A stretch of DNA of 36,610 nucleotides from Candidatus Rubneribacter avistercoris (GTDB lineage: Bacteria; Actinomycetota; Coriobacteriia; Coriobacteriales; Eggerthellaceae): NCBI GenBank assembly GCA_019115845.1, contig DXCU01000045.1:1-36610 (forward strand). The letters run 5' to 3'. The position numbers were made by a program, and so were the translations under genes. The notes beneath the pieces are model-generated. The model was not told the DNA's origin, made no database searches, and saw only the letters and a program-made list of their open reading frames with translations. Positions 21,816 to 30,044 of the stretch are shown here, one piece after another (position 1 is the first letter of the stretch; each line of letters begins with the position of its first letter).

Positions 21816-23051
21816 GTGAAGGAGAAGATCGTCAGAAACCGCCGGGCGGGCACCGAGCAGCTCGTCCTCAAAACCGGCAAGGGCGAGACGCTCGACTACG
21901 CCCAGGCCGAGTGCCTGCGCGCAGCGTCCTCGAACCGCCTGCTGCCGTTTCGCTACGAAACCGGCCGGCGGGACGCGACGCAGCTGGCTTTCGACATCAC
22001 CGACACCGTCCCTTTGGACACGTACCTGAAAGCCGCGTTGTCGCTGTCCCAATTCCACGCGTTGCTCGACGACGTGGTGGACTCTTTCGAGGTATGCGGC
22101 CGACTGGACCTCGATCCCGGGCGGATGCTGTGCGATCCGGCGCACGTGAGACTGGACGCGAACGGCAACCGCGTTTCGTTCGCGTACCTGCCGGTGCAGG
22201 GCCTGGCAAGCGACCGCGCGACAACCATGGACCTGCTGCGCCACATCGCCGAGCGCGCCTCGTTCGTATGCGAAGAGGACCAGAGGGAGGCCTATGCGCT
22301 GCTTGACTACCTGAAACGGCAGACGGTGTTCTCGGCCGTCGAGTTCAAAGAGTTCGTCAGAGGCGGCGCGGCAAAAGCGAGCGCGAACCGAGCGGCAGGC
22401 GAAAACAAGGCGGAGGAAAGCGGCAAAACGACCCTAAAAGCCACGTACGACTTCGTACGGTCCCAATCGGGTTCGTTGTCGGTCGAGGAAATCCGGGCGC
22501 GCCGGACGTTCGCCGAAAGCGTGGCGGCCGACGTGGGCGCGGCCCCGAAAACGCAGCGGGCGTCAGACGCGGACTTTTCGGCGCCAACCGGCTCCACGGC
22601 GCCGACGGACGCGGTTGCGCAGCCGAGCGCGGCCGCGCAACGCGATGCCGCCAAGCCCCTCCCCGCCGAGGCCGCCGCGCCCCCGTGCGACGCCGATCCG
22701 GCGCCGCACGCAACGATGCTGCTCGGCAGCGAAACGGGCGGGCAGCGGCAGCAGGCGGCCGAGGCGCCGCAACTCGTCCGCCTGGCCGACAACACCCGCT
22801 ACCCCGTGCGGCCGTGCGGGCAGACCGTTGTCGGGCGCTCGCGCTCCTGCGAGATCAGCATCGACGGCAACCCGAACGTGAGCCGCCGCCACGTCACGCT
22901 CGAGGTGCGCGACGGCGTGTGCTTCGTCACGGACGAGGGCGCCCTCAACCGCACCTACGTGGACGGCGAGCCGCTTGATCCGCACGTTCGCGTCCCGCTT
23001 GCGCAAGGCTCCATCCTGCGCCTTGCCGACGAGGAGTTTCGACTCGACTGA
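21816..23051 (+). CDS. DUF6382-FHA protein, EssB-like candidate
   Basis: The start is a GTG at 21816 with GGGAG 5 nt upstream. The 411 residues form an N-terminal domain of about 180 residues of the DUF6382 kind, also reminiscent of the EssB pseudokinase-like domain (FDITDTVPLDTYL, LDLDPGRMLCDPAHVRLD, FAYLPVQG). A disordered Ala/Pro linker follows, then a C-terminal FHA domain (about 330-411) with VVGRS, NVSRRHV and a varied NRTYVDG. The linker contains HATMLLGSE at Thr300, close to the TTML motif in the kinase loop and the adaptor tail, so the protein may be phosphorylated there and bind its own or another FHA domain. No TM segment is seen, unlike EssB. It probably relays kinase signals to the secretion machine. 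Confidence 0.8.
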   Translation: MKEKIVRNRRAGTEQLVLKTGKGETLDYAQAECLRAASSNRLLPFRYETGRRDATQLAFDITDTVPLDTYLKAALSLSQFHALLDDVVDSFEVCGRLDLDPGRMLCDPAHVRLDANGNRVSFAYLPVQGLASDRATTMDLLRHIAERASFVCEEDQREAYALLDYLKRQTVFSAVEFKEFVRGGAAKASANRAAGENKAEESGKTTLKATYDFVRSQSGSLSVEEIRARRTFAESVAADVGAAPKTQRASDADFSAPTGSTAPTDAVAQPSAAAQRDAAKPLPAEAAAPPCDADPAPHATMLLGSETGGQRQQAAEAPQLVRLADNTRYPVRPCGQTVVGRSRSCEISIDGNPNVSRRHVTLEVRDGVCFVTDEGALNRTYVDGEPLDPHVRVPLAQGSILRLADEEFRLD

Positions 23052-23069
23052 CGCGCAGACGCCGCATGC

Positions 23070-23150
23070 GGGAAAGGCGGGCAGCTTGCGCAGGCGCAGG
23101 CGCAGGCTGCCCGCTGCCGCGGGCGCATGCGCGGGCTGCCCGCCTTTCCC
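23070..23150. terminator. Bidirectional hairpin terminator between convergent genes
   Basis: GGGAAAGGCGGGCAGC (23070-23085) and GCTGCCCGCCTTTCCC (23135-23150) are perfect 16-bp inverted arms. The loop region holds its own GC-rich pairings (GCAGC/GCTGC). The AAAG/CTTT near the outer end provides a short T-tract in both directions. The site lies between the FHA gene (plus) and the trigger-factor-like gene (minus). Confidence 0.75.
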
Positions 23151-23160
23151 TATCGGCCCC

Positions 23161-24456
23161 TTAGGCCGATTTCGTCCCCTCCTCGTTCACCACGGCGTGC
23201 TCGAGCAGCCACTCGTTGGCCTTCATGCGCTCGGCGGCCTCGCGCAGGGCGAACCCGCGGCCGTTCTCCTCCATCTCGCGGCGGGCGGCCTTCGGATCCA
23301 TCGGGTTCATCTGGCGACACGCGCGCTCGATGTCCTTGTCCTCAAGCGACATCTTCTCGTGGCGGAACAGGGCGTCCAGCGAGTAGCCCTGCACCAGAAG
23401 CTCGCGGGTCTGCATCATCATGATCATGCCGAACTGCTGCTCGCCACCGTAGTTTTGGATGTACTGCTCGAAGGGGATGCCCTGCTGCTGCAGCGAGCCG
23501 CGCAGGTTGGCCAGCATGGTGTCGCGCGTGAACTCGTAAACTTCGTCGGCGATGCTTCCCTGGAAGCGTTTGCTCAGCTCGGCGGCTGCGGCCTGAAGCA
23601 GCATCTCATGGTGCTGGGCGCGATGCTGCGACTGAACGGCCTCGGTCAGGGCGCCGCGCAGGGCCGCCGCGTCGCGGTAGAGGGGCATGAACTTGGCCAC
23701 CCACTCGTCGTCTATCTGGGGGACCACCTTCTTCTGCAGCTCCTTGACGGTGACTGTGCAGTCGAACACGTCGGGATCCTGGCCTTCGGGGGCGCCCGGC
23801 ATCTCGAACGAGAAGGACTTGGTCTGGCCCACCTCCATGCCCAAGAGGTTCTTCTCGAACCCTTCGGGCATGAGGTTCATCCCCATGACGTAGGTGCGGG
23901 CGTCGGTGGACAGGTTGTCCAGGCGCTTGCCGCCCTGGAAGGCTTCCAAGGAGATGAGCACGCCGTCGGAGGGGCCCACCGGATGCGGCTCGTCGGCCAC
24001 GTACTGGGCGTAGCTTTCGGCCATCTGCGCCAGCTGGGCGTCCACCTCGCCCTCGGGGATCTGGAAGGGCGGCACCGTGATGGTCACCGGGTCGTAGGAT
24101 TTCAGCTCGTAGGCGGGCTTGGGCGTCACGCGCAGCTCGAACGAGAAAGTCTGCCCGCGCTTGAGCGGGGCGGACGTTTTGGGCTGCGGGATGAAGGCCG
24201 GCGCAATGTTGCTCTTGTCGATGGCGAACGGGACCAGGTACTCCACCGCCTGCTGCGCCACCAGAGAGTCCAGGTCCTTGACGCCCAGCTGCTGCTCCAC
24301 CGCCTGCGCCACCGGAACGCCCGGCTGGACCCGCACGCCCATCTGCTGGGCGAACCCGTTGTGCGCAACGGCCAGCGCATGCCCGACCTCCGCCGTGGAG
24401 ACCACGGCCTCCAGCAGGATGCGGCCGTCGTCGAGCTTCTTCTCGGTCACTTTCAT
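23161..24456 (-). CDS. Divergent trigger-factor-like chaperone/PPIase
   Basis: The ATG at 24456 has AAGGGGA about 6 nt upstream. The 431 residues follow trigger factor order. An N-terminal domain (MKVTEKKLDDGRILLEAVV) comes first. A FKBP-like PPIase domain at about 150-255 has GVLISLEAFQGGK, LMPEGFEKNLLGMEVGQT and DDEWVAKFM. A helical C-terminal arm domain runs to the end, with a Met-rich stretch (FGMIMMMQT). The ribosome-binding signature of trigger factor (G-F-R-x-G-x-x-P, normally near residue 45) is replaced by MGVRVQPGVPV, so ribosome docking is probably weakened or lost. It may be a specialised, free chaperone paralogue, and a canonical tig gene may exist elsewhere. It is convergent with the FHA gene; membership in the T7SS is not implied. 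Confidence 0.8.
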   Translation of the reverse strand: MKVTEKKLDDGRILLEAVVSTAEVGHALAVAHNGFAQQMGVRVQPGVPVAQAVEQQLGVKDLDSLVAQQAVEYLVPFAIDKSNIAPAFIPQPKTSAPLKRGQTFSFELRVTPKPAYELKSYDPVTITVPPFQIPEGEVDAQLAQMAESYAQYVADEPHPVGPSDGVLISLEAFQGGKRLDNLSTDARTYVMGMNLMPEGFEKNLLGMEVGQTKSFSFEMPGAPEGQDPDVFDCTVTVKELQKKVVPQIDDEWVAKFMPLYRDAAALRGALTEAVQSQHRAQHHEMLLQAAAAELSKRFQGSIADEVYEFTRDTMLANLRGSLQQQGIPFEQYIQNYGGEQQFGMIMMMQTRELLVQGYSLDALFRHEKMSLEDKDIERACRQMNPMDPKAARREMEENGRGFALREAAERMKANEWLLEHAVVNEEGTKSA

Positions 24457-24506
24457 GAAAAGTCCCCTTCTGTCTTGTTCGTCGTCAAGCGTCGTACGTC
24501 GTCAAC

Positions 24507-24521
24507 GCGCTATTGTAGCGC
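24507..24521 (-). promoter_or_regulatory. Possible promoter/palindrome upstream of the chaperone gene
   Basis: On the minus strand a -10-like TACAAT (24512-24517) sits inside a perfect 6-bp palindrome, GCGCTA-TTG-TAGCGC. Between it and the start codon the leader carries two TTGACGACG direct repeats. No good -35 was found, so the promoter call is weak. Confidence 0.4.
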
Positions 24522-24578
24522 AAAAGCGACATGCGGGCGGCGGCGCGCGTTCGGGGTCCCAAGCAGGATCCTTAAGCA

Positions 24579-24713
24579 TGCGCGCGGGAAGGGCAGGAAG
24601 GGCGGAGCCAGGGGGTCGACGGGCTTGCCGGCACGAGCGGGAACCCTAAGAGTGCGCGCGGGAAGGCGGAGCCAGGGGATCGACGGATTTGCCGGCACGG
24701 GCGGGGGCCCCAA
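24579..24713. repeat. Two degenerate tandem copies of a ~60-75 bp intergenic repeat
   Basis: Copy A (24579-24652) and copy B (24653-24713) share TGCGCGCGGGAAGG, GGCGGAGCCAGGGG, TCGACGG and TTGCCGGCACG in the same order; A has a 12-nt insertion. A third copy begins at about 24714 and decays into purine-rich sequence. No gene is supported here; this is part of the 24457-25484 intergenic stretch. Confidence 0.7.
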
Positions 24714-24720
24714 GCGCGCG

Positions 24721-24985
24721 CGGGAAGGCGGAGGCTGAAAGCCCGGGAGGAGCGAAAGTCCAGGAAAGAGGCGGGAAGGGCGGAGGACGGCACAGGGAGG
24801 GCGAAGGCCGAAAGCCCAGGAGGGGCGGAAATCCGGGAGAGGGGCTAGAAGAACGAAAAACCCAGGAGAGAGGCGGGGTTGGAGGGAAGGACACCCCAGG
24901 AGAGAGGCGGGGCTGGAGGGGAGGAAATCCGGGAGAGGGACAGGAGGGGCGAAAACCCAGGAGGGGCGAACGCGAAAGCGACTTA
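24721..24985. repeat. Purine-rich degenerate repeats, noncoding
   Basis: The plus strand is overwhelmingly A+G. Variants of CCAGGAGAGAGGCGGGG, AATCCGGGAGAGG and AGGAGGGGCGAAA recur every 20-50 bp. Frames across it give only low-complexity Pro/Ser or Arg/Gly peptides, so no gene is called. Such strand asymmetry could form triplex or G-rich structures. Confidence 0.65.
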
Positions 24986-25029
24986 GGCGAGCCGCGCGGG
25001 GACGAAATGCACGTTTTCGACGCTCGGAT

Positions 25030-25158
25030 GGTCAAAATCGCGGCAAGTCGGGGGAATGGAGCGCTGTTTTTCCCGCGCGGAAAAGCGCGACCTGGGATTT
25101 CGCTGGCTGGAGACGGGTCAAGCTCCCAAAATTCCCCCGACTTGCCGCGATTTTGACC
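25030..25158. repeat. Palindromic element with 28-bp perfect terminal inverted repeats
   Basis: The arms 25030-25057 and 25131-25158 are exact reverse complements over 28 bp (outer end GGTCAAAATCGCGGCAAGTC). The 73-nt core contains a second small stem (CGC..TTTT..AAAAGCG). The element is compact, noncoding and much more precise than its degenerate surroundings. It may be a REP/MITE-like element, a terminator for the ABC genes, or a structured RNA. Confidence 0.75.
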
Positions 25159-25298
25159 AACTCAGGAAAATTTCCTGCCTTTCACGACGAAAAAGAGGAC
25201 GAGAGAGCCGAATGGGTGCGGATCAGACGAGCAGGGGCCGGGCGAACGAGGGTCGGGAGGAGGTCGAGGGCCGGGGGCCGGGCGAGCGGGGATCGGAG

Positions 25299-25428
25299 GG
25301 TCGGAAGACCAAGATCGGAGCCGAGAGCCGAAAGCCGGAATCCGAGAGCCGGAAAGCTGAAAGCCGGGAGCCGGCGGGCGGAATCCGGGAGCCGGAAAGC
25401 CGAGAGCCGGAGCCGGCGGGCGCGGACG
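25299..25428. repeat. Short-period purine-rich repeat (GAGAGCCGGAAAGCC-like)
   Basis: About ten imperfect copies of an 8-16 nt unit built on GAGCCG(A/G)AAGC occur in a row. With the 24.7-25.0 kb repeats it makes most of the 1028-bp space between the chaperone gene and the ABC permease gene. No coding sense is seen. Confidence 0.7.
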
Positions 25429-25484
25429 CACGAGGGGCGCAGCGGGGATGCGCAGCCAGCGGATCCAAAGCCAACGCCCCGAGG

Positions 25485-28400
25485 TCACTCGTTGGATTTG
25501 AGGCTTTCCACCATGTCGACGGACGCGAGCTTGCGGCGCATGGCCGCCATGACGAGCACGGTGAACAGCATGGTGAGGACGAAGGCCGCCGCGAAGCTGG
25601 CGAAGTGGATCTCGCGGCCGAACATCACCTGGTCCACCTCGGCCGTGACCACCACGAAGCCCTCCATCCACACGCCCAGCGCAAGCCCGATCAAGCTGCC
25701 GATGACGGACAGGAGCGCTATCTCGCGGTAGACGTAGGCATCCACCTCGCGCGGCGTGAAACCGAGCACCTTGAGGGTGGCTATTTCGCGGATGCGCTCG
25801 GTGACGTTGATGTTCGTGAGGTTGTACAGCACGATGAACGCCAGCGCCGCAGCGGCCACCACCAGCACCACCACGATCATGTTCACGCTCGAGAGCATGC
25901 TGCGGTACGTCTCGATGGTCTCGTCGTTGTAGGCGACGGTCTTGACGCCCTCGATGGCGCCGAGTTGCTCGGTGAGAGCAAGGCGCGCGTCGGCGTCGTC
26001 GGTGATCACGGCCAAAATGGCGGTGGAGGGCGCGCGCTGCCCCATGAGCCGCTCGTAGAGGTCGGGTCCGACGAACGCGTAGTTGTAGATGTAGTTCTCC
26101 ATGATGCCCGTCACCGTGGCGGCATGCGGCGAACCCGAGGCGTTGCCGATGGCATCCTGCTCGGTGAGCTCCACCTCTCCACCCACGCCCACGCCCAGCT
26201 GGTCGGCCAACTTCTCGCTGAGCACCAGGCCGTCGTTGCCAAGCTCCACCGGAACGTGTCCCTCGCGCGTGCGCATGAGCACGAACTCGTCCAAGCGCGC
26301 GGGGTCCCCGGGCACGATCACCTGCACGCCCACGTCCGCGTCGTCGGGGCCTGTGGCCAGCATGTTCTCGCTTGCGGCCGGCATGCTGGCGCTCACCTGC
26401 CCTTCGTCGGAAAGCAGCGCGTCCAGCTGATCTTGGGAGGCGGCGGGAAGGTCGTCTTCCACGGTGATCATGGCGTTGTAACGAGTGATCTGGCCGTACT
26501 GCTTGTCTATGATGTCGTTGATGGCGTCGGAAAGCCCCAGCCCCGTGAGCAGGAGCGCCGTGCAACCCGCAATGCCGATGACGGTCATGACCAGCCGCTT
26601 CTTGTAGCGGAAGAGGTTGCGGAACGTCACCTTCCACGAAAACGACAGCCGCCGCCACACCGGGCGGACGCGCTCGAGCAGGATGCGCTTGCCGGACTTG
26701 GGCGCGCGGGGCTGCATGAGCAGGGCCGGGCGCTCGCGCAGCGAGGCGCCAGCCGCGGCGGCGGTGGCGGCCAGCGTGATGCCCACGCCCAAGCCGGCGG
26801 CCAGGCCCGCAAGGCCCCAGTCCACGGGCAGCGGGAAGGACTGGACGGGCACGAAGTAGATGATGGCGTACGCCCGCATGATGACCGCCGGCAGCACCTG
26901 AGAGAGCGCGGCGATGCCTGCGACGCTGCCGGCCACGCTGGCGAGGGCGGCGTAGGCGAGGTACTTGGAGGCGATGCGCGCCCGCCCGTAGCCGAGCGCT
27001 TTGAGCGTGCCGATGAGCAGGCGCTCCTCCTCCACCATCCGCGTCATGGTGGTGAGCGCCACCAAAGCCGCCACCAAGAAGAAGATGAACGGGAACACGG
27101 CCGCTATGCTGTCCACACGGTTCGCATCGGCCTCGAAACTGGCCGCGCCGTAGTTGGCCGTGCGGTCCATGACGTACCAGACGGGATCTTCGATGGCGTC
27201 TATCTGGCGCTGCGCGTCATCGAGCTGGCGCTGGCCGTCGGCCAGCCGGGCGTCGGCGTCGGCGCGGTTCCGCTCGTACTCGGTCAGGCCGCTCTCGTAA
27301 TCGGCGCGACCCTGCGCCAGCTGCGCGCGCCCGTCGGCCAGCTGCGCGGCAGCGGCGTCCAGCCGGCTTTGCGCGTCGGCCAGCTGGGCGCTCGCCTGAT
27401 CGCGCGCGGCGGCGAGGTCGGCCGCGCCCCGCTCCGTCTGGGCGATGGCGGCGTCGAAAGCGGTCTTCCGCTCATCGAACGCCGCCTGCTGCGCGTCCAA
27501 CTCCGCCTTCGCCGCGTCCGCCTCGGCCTGGCGGGCATCCAGCTCCCCGCGCGCGGCATCGAGGGTCGCCTGGCCCTGGTCGAGCGCGGCCTTCGCCGCG
27601 TCGATCTGCGTCTTCTGAGCGGCCAGCTCGTCTTTGATCGCCTGGTAGGCGGGGTTTTCGGGGTGCGCCTCGTTGGCATCCCACGCCGCCTGCCACGCAT
27701 CGGCCCCCTGCTGCCACGTCGCGCGCTCGGCGGCAAGCGCGTCGGCTTGCGCCTGCCATTCGGCGCGGGCCTGCGAGAGCGCTTCCTGCCCTTGACCCCA
27801 CTGCGCCCAAGCGTCGGCCAGCTGGCGCTGCCCCTCCTCGATGGCGGGGCGCGCGGCGTCGGTTTGCGCGCGCCCGTCGGCCAGCTGCCGTTCGGCGTCG
27901 GCCAGGCGCTGCTCGGCGCTCTCCCGCTCGCTCGCCAGCTGCGCCACCCCGCTGTCGTATTGGGCTTGCGCGTCGGCCAGCTGCCGCTCGCTTTCGGCGA
28001 TGGCCGCAGCCGCGTCGTCAAGCTGGCGCTTCGCGTCGGCCAACTGCCGCTCGGCATCGGCCTTCTGCGCGTCGTAGTCCGCGCGGGCCTCGTCAAGTTC
28101 GCGCTGGGCGTCTGCGCGCAAGCCGTCGGCGCGGGTCTGCTCGCGCACAGGCGCAAGGGCCTCGATGCGCGCCGTCGCCTCGGCCACCAGCTTGTCGTAG
28201 GCATCGCTGTCCGCGCGCGCATCCGCAGCGCCCGCCACAACCGCGAACGCCTCGGTGTAGGGCAGATCGGCCGAGAAGTCGCTTTCCGGCACATACATAT
28301 ACTGCGTGATGGAGCCGCTGCCAAGCGAAGTGGCGCCCAAGCTCGAGGAAGTGGCGTAGTACGGCGAGCTCACGAAGCCCACCACCGTGTACTCGTCGGC

Positions 28401-28943
28401 GACCAGCGCGTCCTCCATGCCCTCGCCCCACCCGTCGATGCGCACCACGTCGCCGATGCGCGCGTTTCGCGCCTCCACGAGGTCGGCCGAGAGCACGCAC
28501 TCCCCCTGCGCCGCAGGCCACGCGCCCTCCACCAGGATGGGACGGTTGAGGTAGTCGGGATCGTCCGAAAGCGCATGCACGCCGTCTGCGGTGTCGGAGG
28601 AGCGCGCCGCGCCGGGAAGCGAGTGGACGCGCGTGGCGTACTGCTCGCCCGCCACGGTGGCCATGACGTCCGCCTCGTAGGCCGGCATGACCGCTTCCAC
28701 GCCCTCCACGCCGCGCAGAGCCGCGATGTCCTCGTCGGTGAGGCCCAGTGTGGAGAGCACGCGAACGTCCATGAGGCGCGTGCCGTCGAAGAACTCGTCG
28801 GCCGCCATCTTCATGTCCGGCGCCGTCATGCGCAAACCGGCGTAGAACCCGGTGCCCAGCGCCACGATGGCCGCGATGGCCAAAAACCGCCCGAGCGAGT
28901 GGGTGATGGAGCGGAGCAGCTCCTTGTCAAACGAGCTTCCCAC
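25485..28943 (-). CDS. ABC transporter permease (FtsX/MacB type) with long coiled coil
   Basis: The start is a GTG at 28943, 6 nt after the stop of the ATPase gene, so the two are coupled. The 1152 residues have a first TM near 15-38, an extracytoplasmic domain of about 220 residues, then some 320 residues of Ala/Gln/Asp/Arg-rich coiled coil with repeated (R/E)-R-Q-L-A-D-A-(Q/K). Three TM helices follow near 615-740, with FtsX-type features (LIGTLKALGYGRARIASKY). A second FtsX unit at about 790-1150 has its own extracytoplasmic part and final TM helices (IREIATLKVLGFTPREV). FtsX/MacB permeases do not move solutes through a channel; they work mechanically on surface lipids, proteins or hydrolases. 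Substrate unknown. The length of the coiled coil is unusual. Confidence 0.88.
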   Translation of the reverse strand: MGSSFDKELLRSITHSLGRFLAIAAIVALGTGFYAGLRMTAPDMKMAADEFFDGTRLMDVRVLSTLGLTDEDIAALRGVEGVEAVMPAYEADVMATVAGEQYATRVHSLPGAARSSDTADGVHALSDDPDYLNRPILVEGAWPAAQGECVLSADLVEARNARIGDVVRIDGWGEGMEDALVADEYTVVGFVSSPYYATSSSLGATSLGSGSITQYMYVPESDFSADLPYTEAFAVVAGAADARADSDAYDKLVAEATARIEALAPVREQTRADGLRADAQRELDEARADYDAQKADAERQLADAKRQLDDAAAAIAESERQLADAQAQYDSGVAQLASERESAEQRLADAERQLADGRAQTDAARPAIEEGQRQLADAWAQWGQGQEALSQARAEWQAQADALAAERATWQQGADAWQAAWDANEAHPENPAYQAIKDELAAQKTQIDAAKAALDQGQATLDAARGELDARQAEADAAKAELDAQQAAFDERKTAFDAAIAQTERGAADLAAARDQASAQLADAQSRLDAAAAQLADGRAQLAQGRADYESGLTEYERNRADADARLADGQRQLDDAQRQIDAIEDPVWYVMDRTANYGAASFEADANRVDSIAAVFPFIFFLVAALVALTTMTRMVEEERLLIGTLKALGYGRARIASKYLAYAALASVAGSVAGIAALSQVLPAVIMRAYAIIYFVPVQSFPLPVDWGLAGLAAGLGVGITLAATAAAAGASLRERPALLMQPRAPKSGKRILLERVRPVWRRLSFSWKVTFRNLFRYKKRLVMTVIGIAGCTALLLTGLGLSDAINDIIDKQYGQITRYNAMITVEDDLPAASQDQLDALLSDEGQVSASMPAASENMLATGPDDADVGVQVIVPGDPARLDEFVLMRTREGHVPVELGNDGLVLSEKLADQLGVGVGGEVELTEQDAIGNASGSPHAATVTGIMENYIYNYAFVGPDLYERLMGQRAPSTAILAVITDDADARLALTEQLGAIEGVKTVAYNDETIETYRSMLSSVNMIVVVLVVAAAALAFIVLYNLTNINVTERIREIATLKVLGFTPREVDAYVYREIALLSVIGSLIGLALGVWMEGFVVVTAEVDQVMFGREIHFASFAAAFVLTMLFTVLVMAAMRRKLASVDMVESLKSNE

Positions 28944-28949
28944 GGCCGG

Positions 28950-29651
28950 CTACCACTCCAGGGTCTCGGCCGAGGCGGGCGCGTCGTTGACCTCCGTGCC
29001 CGCCACGCGTCCCTCGCGGATGTGGATGACGCGGTCGGCGATGGCCGTGAACGCGGAGTTATGGGTGATGAGCACGACGGTCTTGCCGGTGTTGTAGCAT
29101 GTGTCCTGCAAAAGCTTGAGGATGGCCTTGCCCGTTTGGTAGTCGAGCGCGCCTGTAGGCTCGTCGCACAGCAGAAGCTTCGGGTTCTTCGCCAGCGCGC
29201 GGGCGATGGCCACGCGCTGCTGCTCGCCGCCGGAAAGCTGCGCGGGGAAATTGTCCAGGCGATGGCCCAGCCCCACCTGCCGAAGCACCGCGGCCGCGTC
29301 GAGCGGGTCCTTGCAGATCTGGCTGGCCAGCTCCACGTTCTCCAACGCCGTGAGGTTCTGCACCAAGTTGTAGAACTGGAACACGAAGCCGATGTCGTAG
29401 CGGCGGTAGTAGGTGAGCTCTTTCTGGCCGAACGCACTGATGTCGCGGCCATCCAGCATGATGGTGCCCGAGGAGCACGAGTCCATGCCGCCAAGCATGT
29501 TGAGCAGCGTGGTTTTGCCGGCGCCGGAAGGGCCCACCACCACGACAAGCTCGCCGCGCTCGATGTCGAACGTCATGCCGTCGACGGCGGCCACCTCGAC
29601 CTCGCCCATGCGGTACACCTTCCGCACGTCGCGAAACTCCACGAACGCCAT
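28950..29651 (-). CDS. ABC transporter ATPase (MacB/LolD family)
   Basis: The ATG at 29651 with GGAAGGGA upstream gives a 233-residue protein of normal length; the upstream in-frame extension runs into the palindromic intergenic repeats and is rejected. Motifs present: Walker [10 protein letters not shown] (near 40), Q-loop FQFYNL, signature [15 protein letters not shown], Walker [13 protein letters not shown], and switch His in LITHNS. The family pairs with FtsX-type permeases, here encoded immediately downstream. A weak -10-like TATAGT lies at 29689-29694. The complex sits in the membrane with this subunit inside the cell. Confidence 0.93.
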   Translation of the reverse strand: MAFVEFRDVRKVYRMGEVEVAAVDGMTFDIERGELVVVVGPSGAGKTTLLNMLGGMDSCSSGTIMLDGRDISAFGQKELTYYRRYDIGFVFQFYNLVQNLTALENVELASQICKDPLDAAAVLRQVGLGHRLDNFPAQLSGGEQQRVAIARALAKNPKLLLCDEPTGALDYQTGKAILKLLQDTCYNTGKTVVLITHNSAFTAIADRVIHIREGRVAGTEVNDAPASAETLEW

Positions 29652-29840
29652 GCGCTTCCCTTCCACGCGCCCAACCCTGCCGTCCCCCACTATACCACGC
29701 CGCGCCCCCCGACCCGCGGGGCGGGAGGTGCGCGTTCGCGGCCGCGGGGCGGAGGTGGGCGTTTGCGGTCGCAGGGCGGAGGTGCGCGATTCGTTAGACC
29801 AAGATTGGCGCGACCCCGCCGACGCGCTTCGCCGAGGGGT

Positions 29841-30015
29841 CGTCCGCAGGTTGGCCACAAACAGCGCCCTGTGGCACGCGCGGGGCCGTTTTTCCGCCCT
29901 CCGCGCCCCTCGCGCCCGGAGAAACCCCAGTTCGCGGAAATCGCGCAGCTCGCTGGAGCGCCGAATCGGCCGCCCGGAGTGCCACAGGGCGCAGTTTGTG
30001 GCCAACCTGCGGACG
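29841..30015. repeat. Palindromic intergenic element with 37-bp inverted arms
   Basis: Arms 29841-29877 and 29979-30015 are reverse complements over 37 bp with one mismatch (outer CGTCCGCAGGTTGGCCACAA). The 101-bp core is GC-rich with a CGCGGAAATCGCGCAG segment. No gene is supported. This is part of the 824-bp space 29652-30475. Confidence 0.8.
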
Positions 30016-30044
30016 CGACCGGCCCCTGCTGGCGGTGGCTTAGC

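Noticed and set aside
22975..24738. 587-codon plus-strand frame across the terminator and chaperone gene
   Set aside because: It runs through the bidirectional terminator and opposite the chaperone gene and has no recognisable domain.
24646..25035. Minus-strand Pro/Ser-rich frame with GFPPL/GFRPS repeats
   Set aside because: It is a translation of the purine-rich DNA repeats; no ribosome binding site, no signal peptide, composition dictated by the repeat.
24579..25428. CRISPR-like array
   Set aside because: Repeats are degenerate, purine-rich and irregular in spacing, with no unique spacers of constant length and no cas genes.
28950..30005. Long N-terminal extension of the ABC ATPase (351 aa)
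   Set aside because: The extra 118 residues come from the palindromic intergenic repeat. The ATG at 29651 has a proper ribosome binding site and gives the normal family length.
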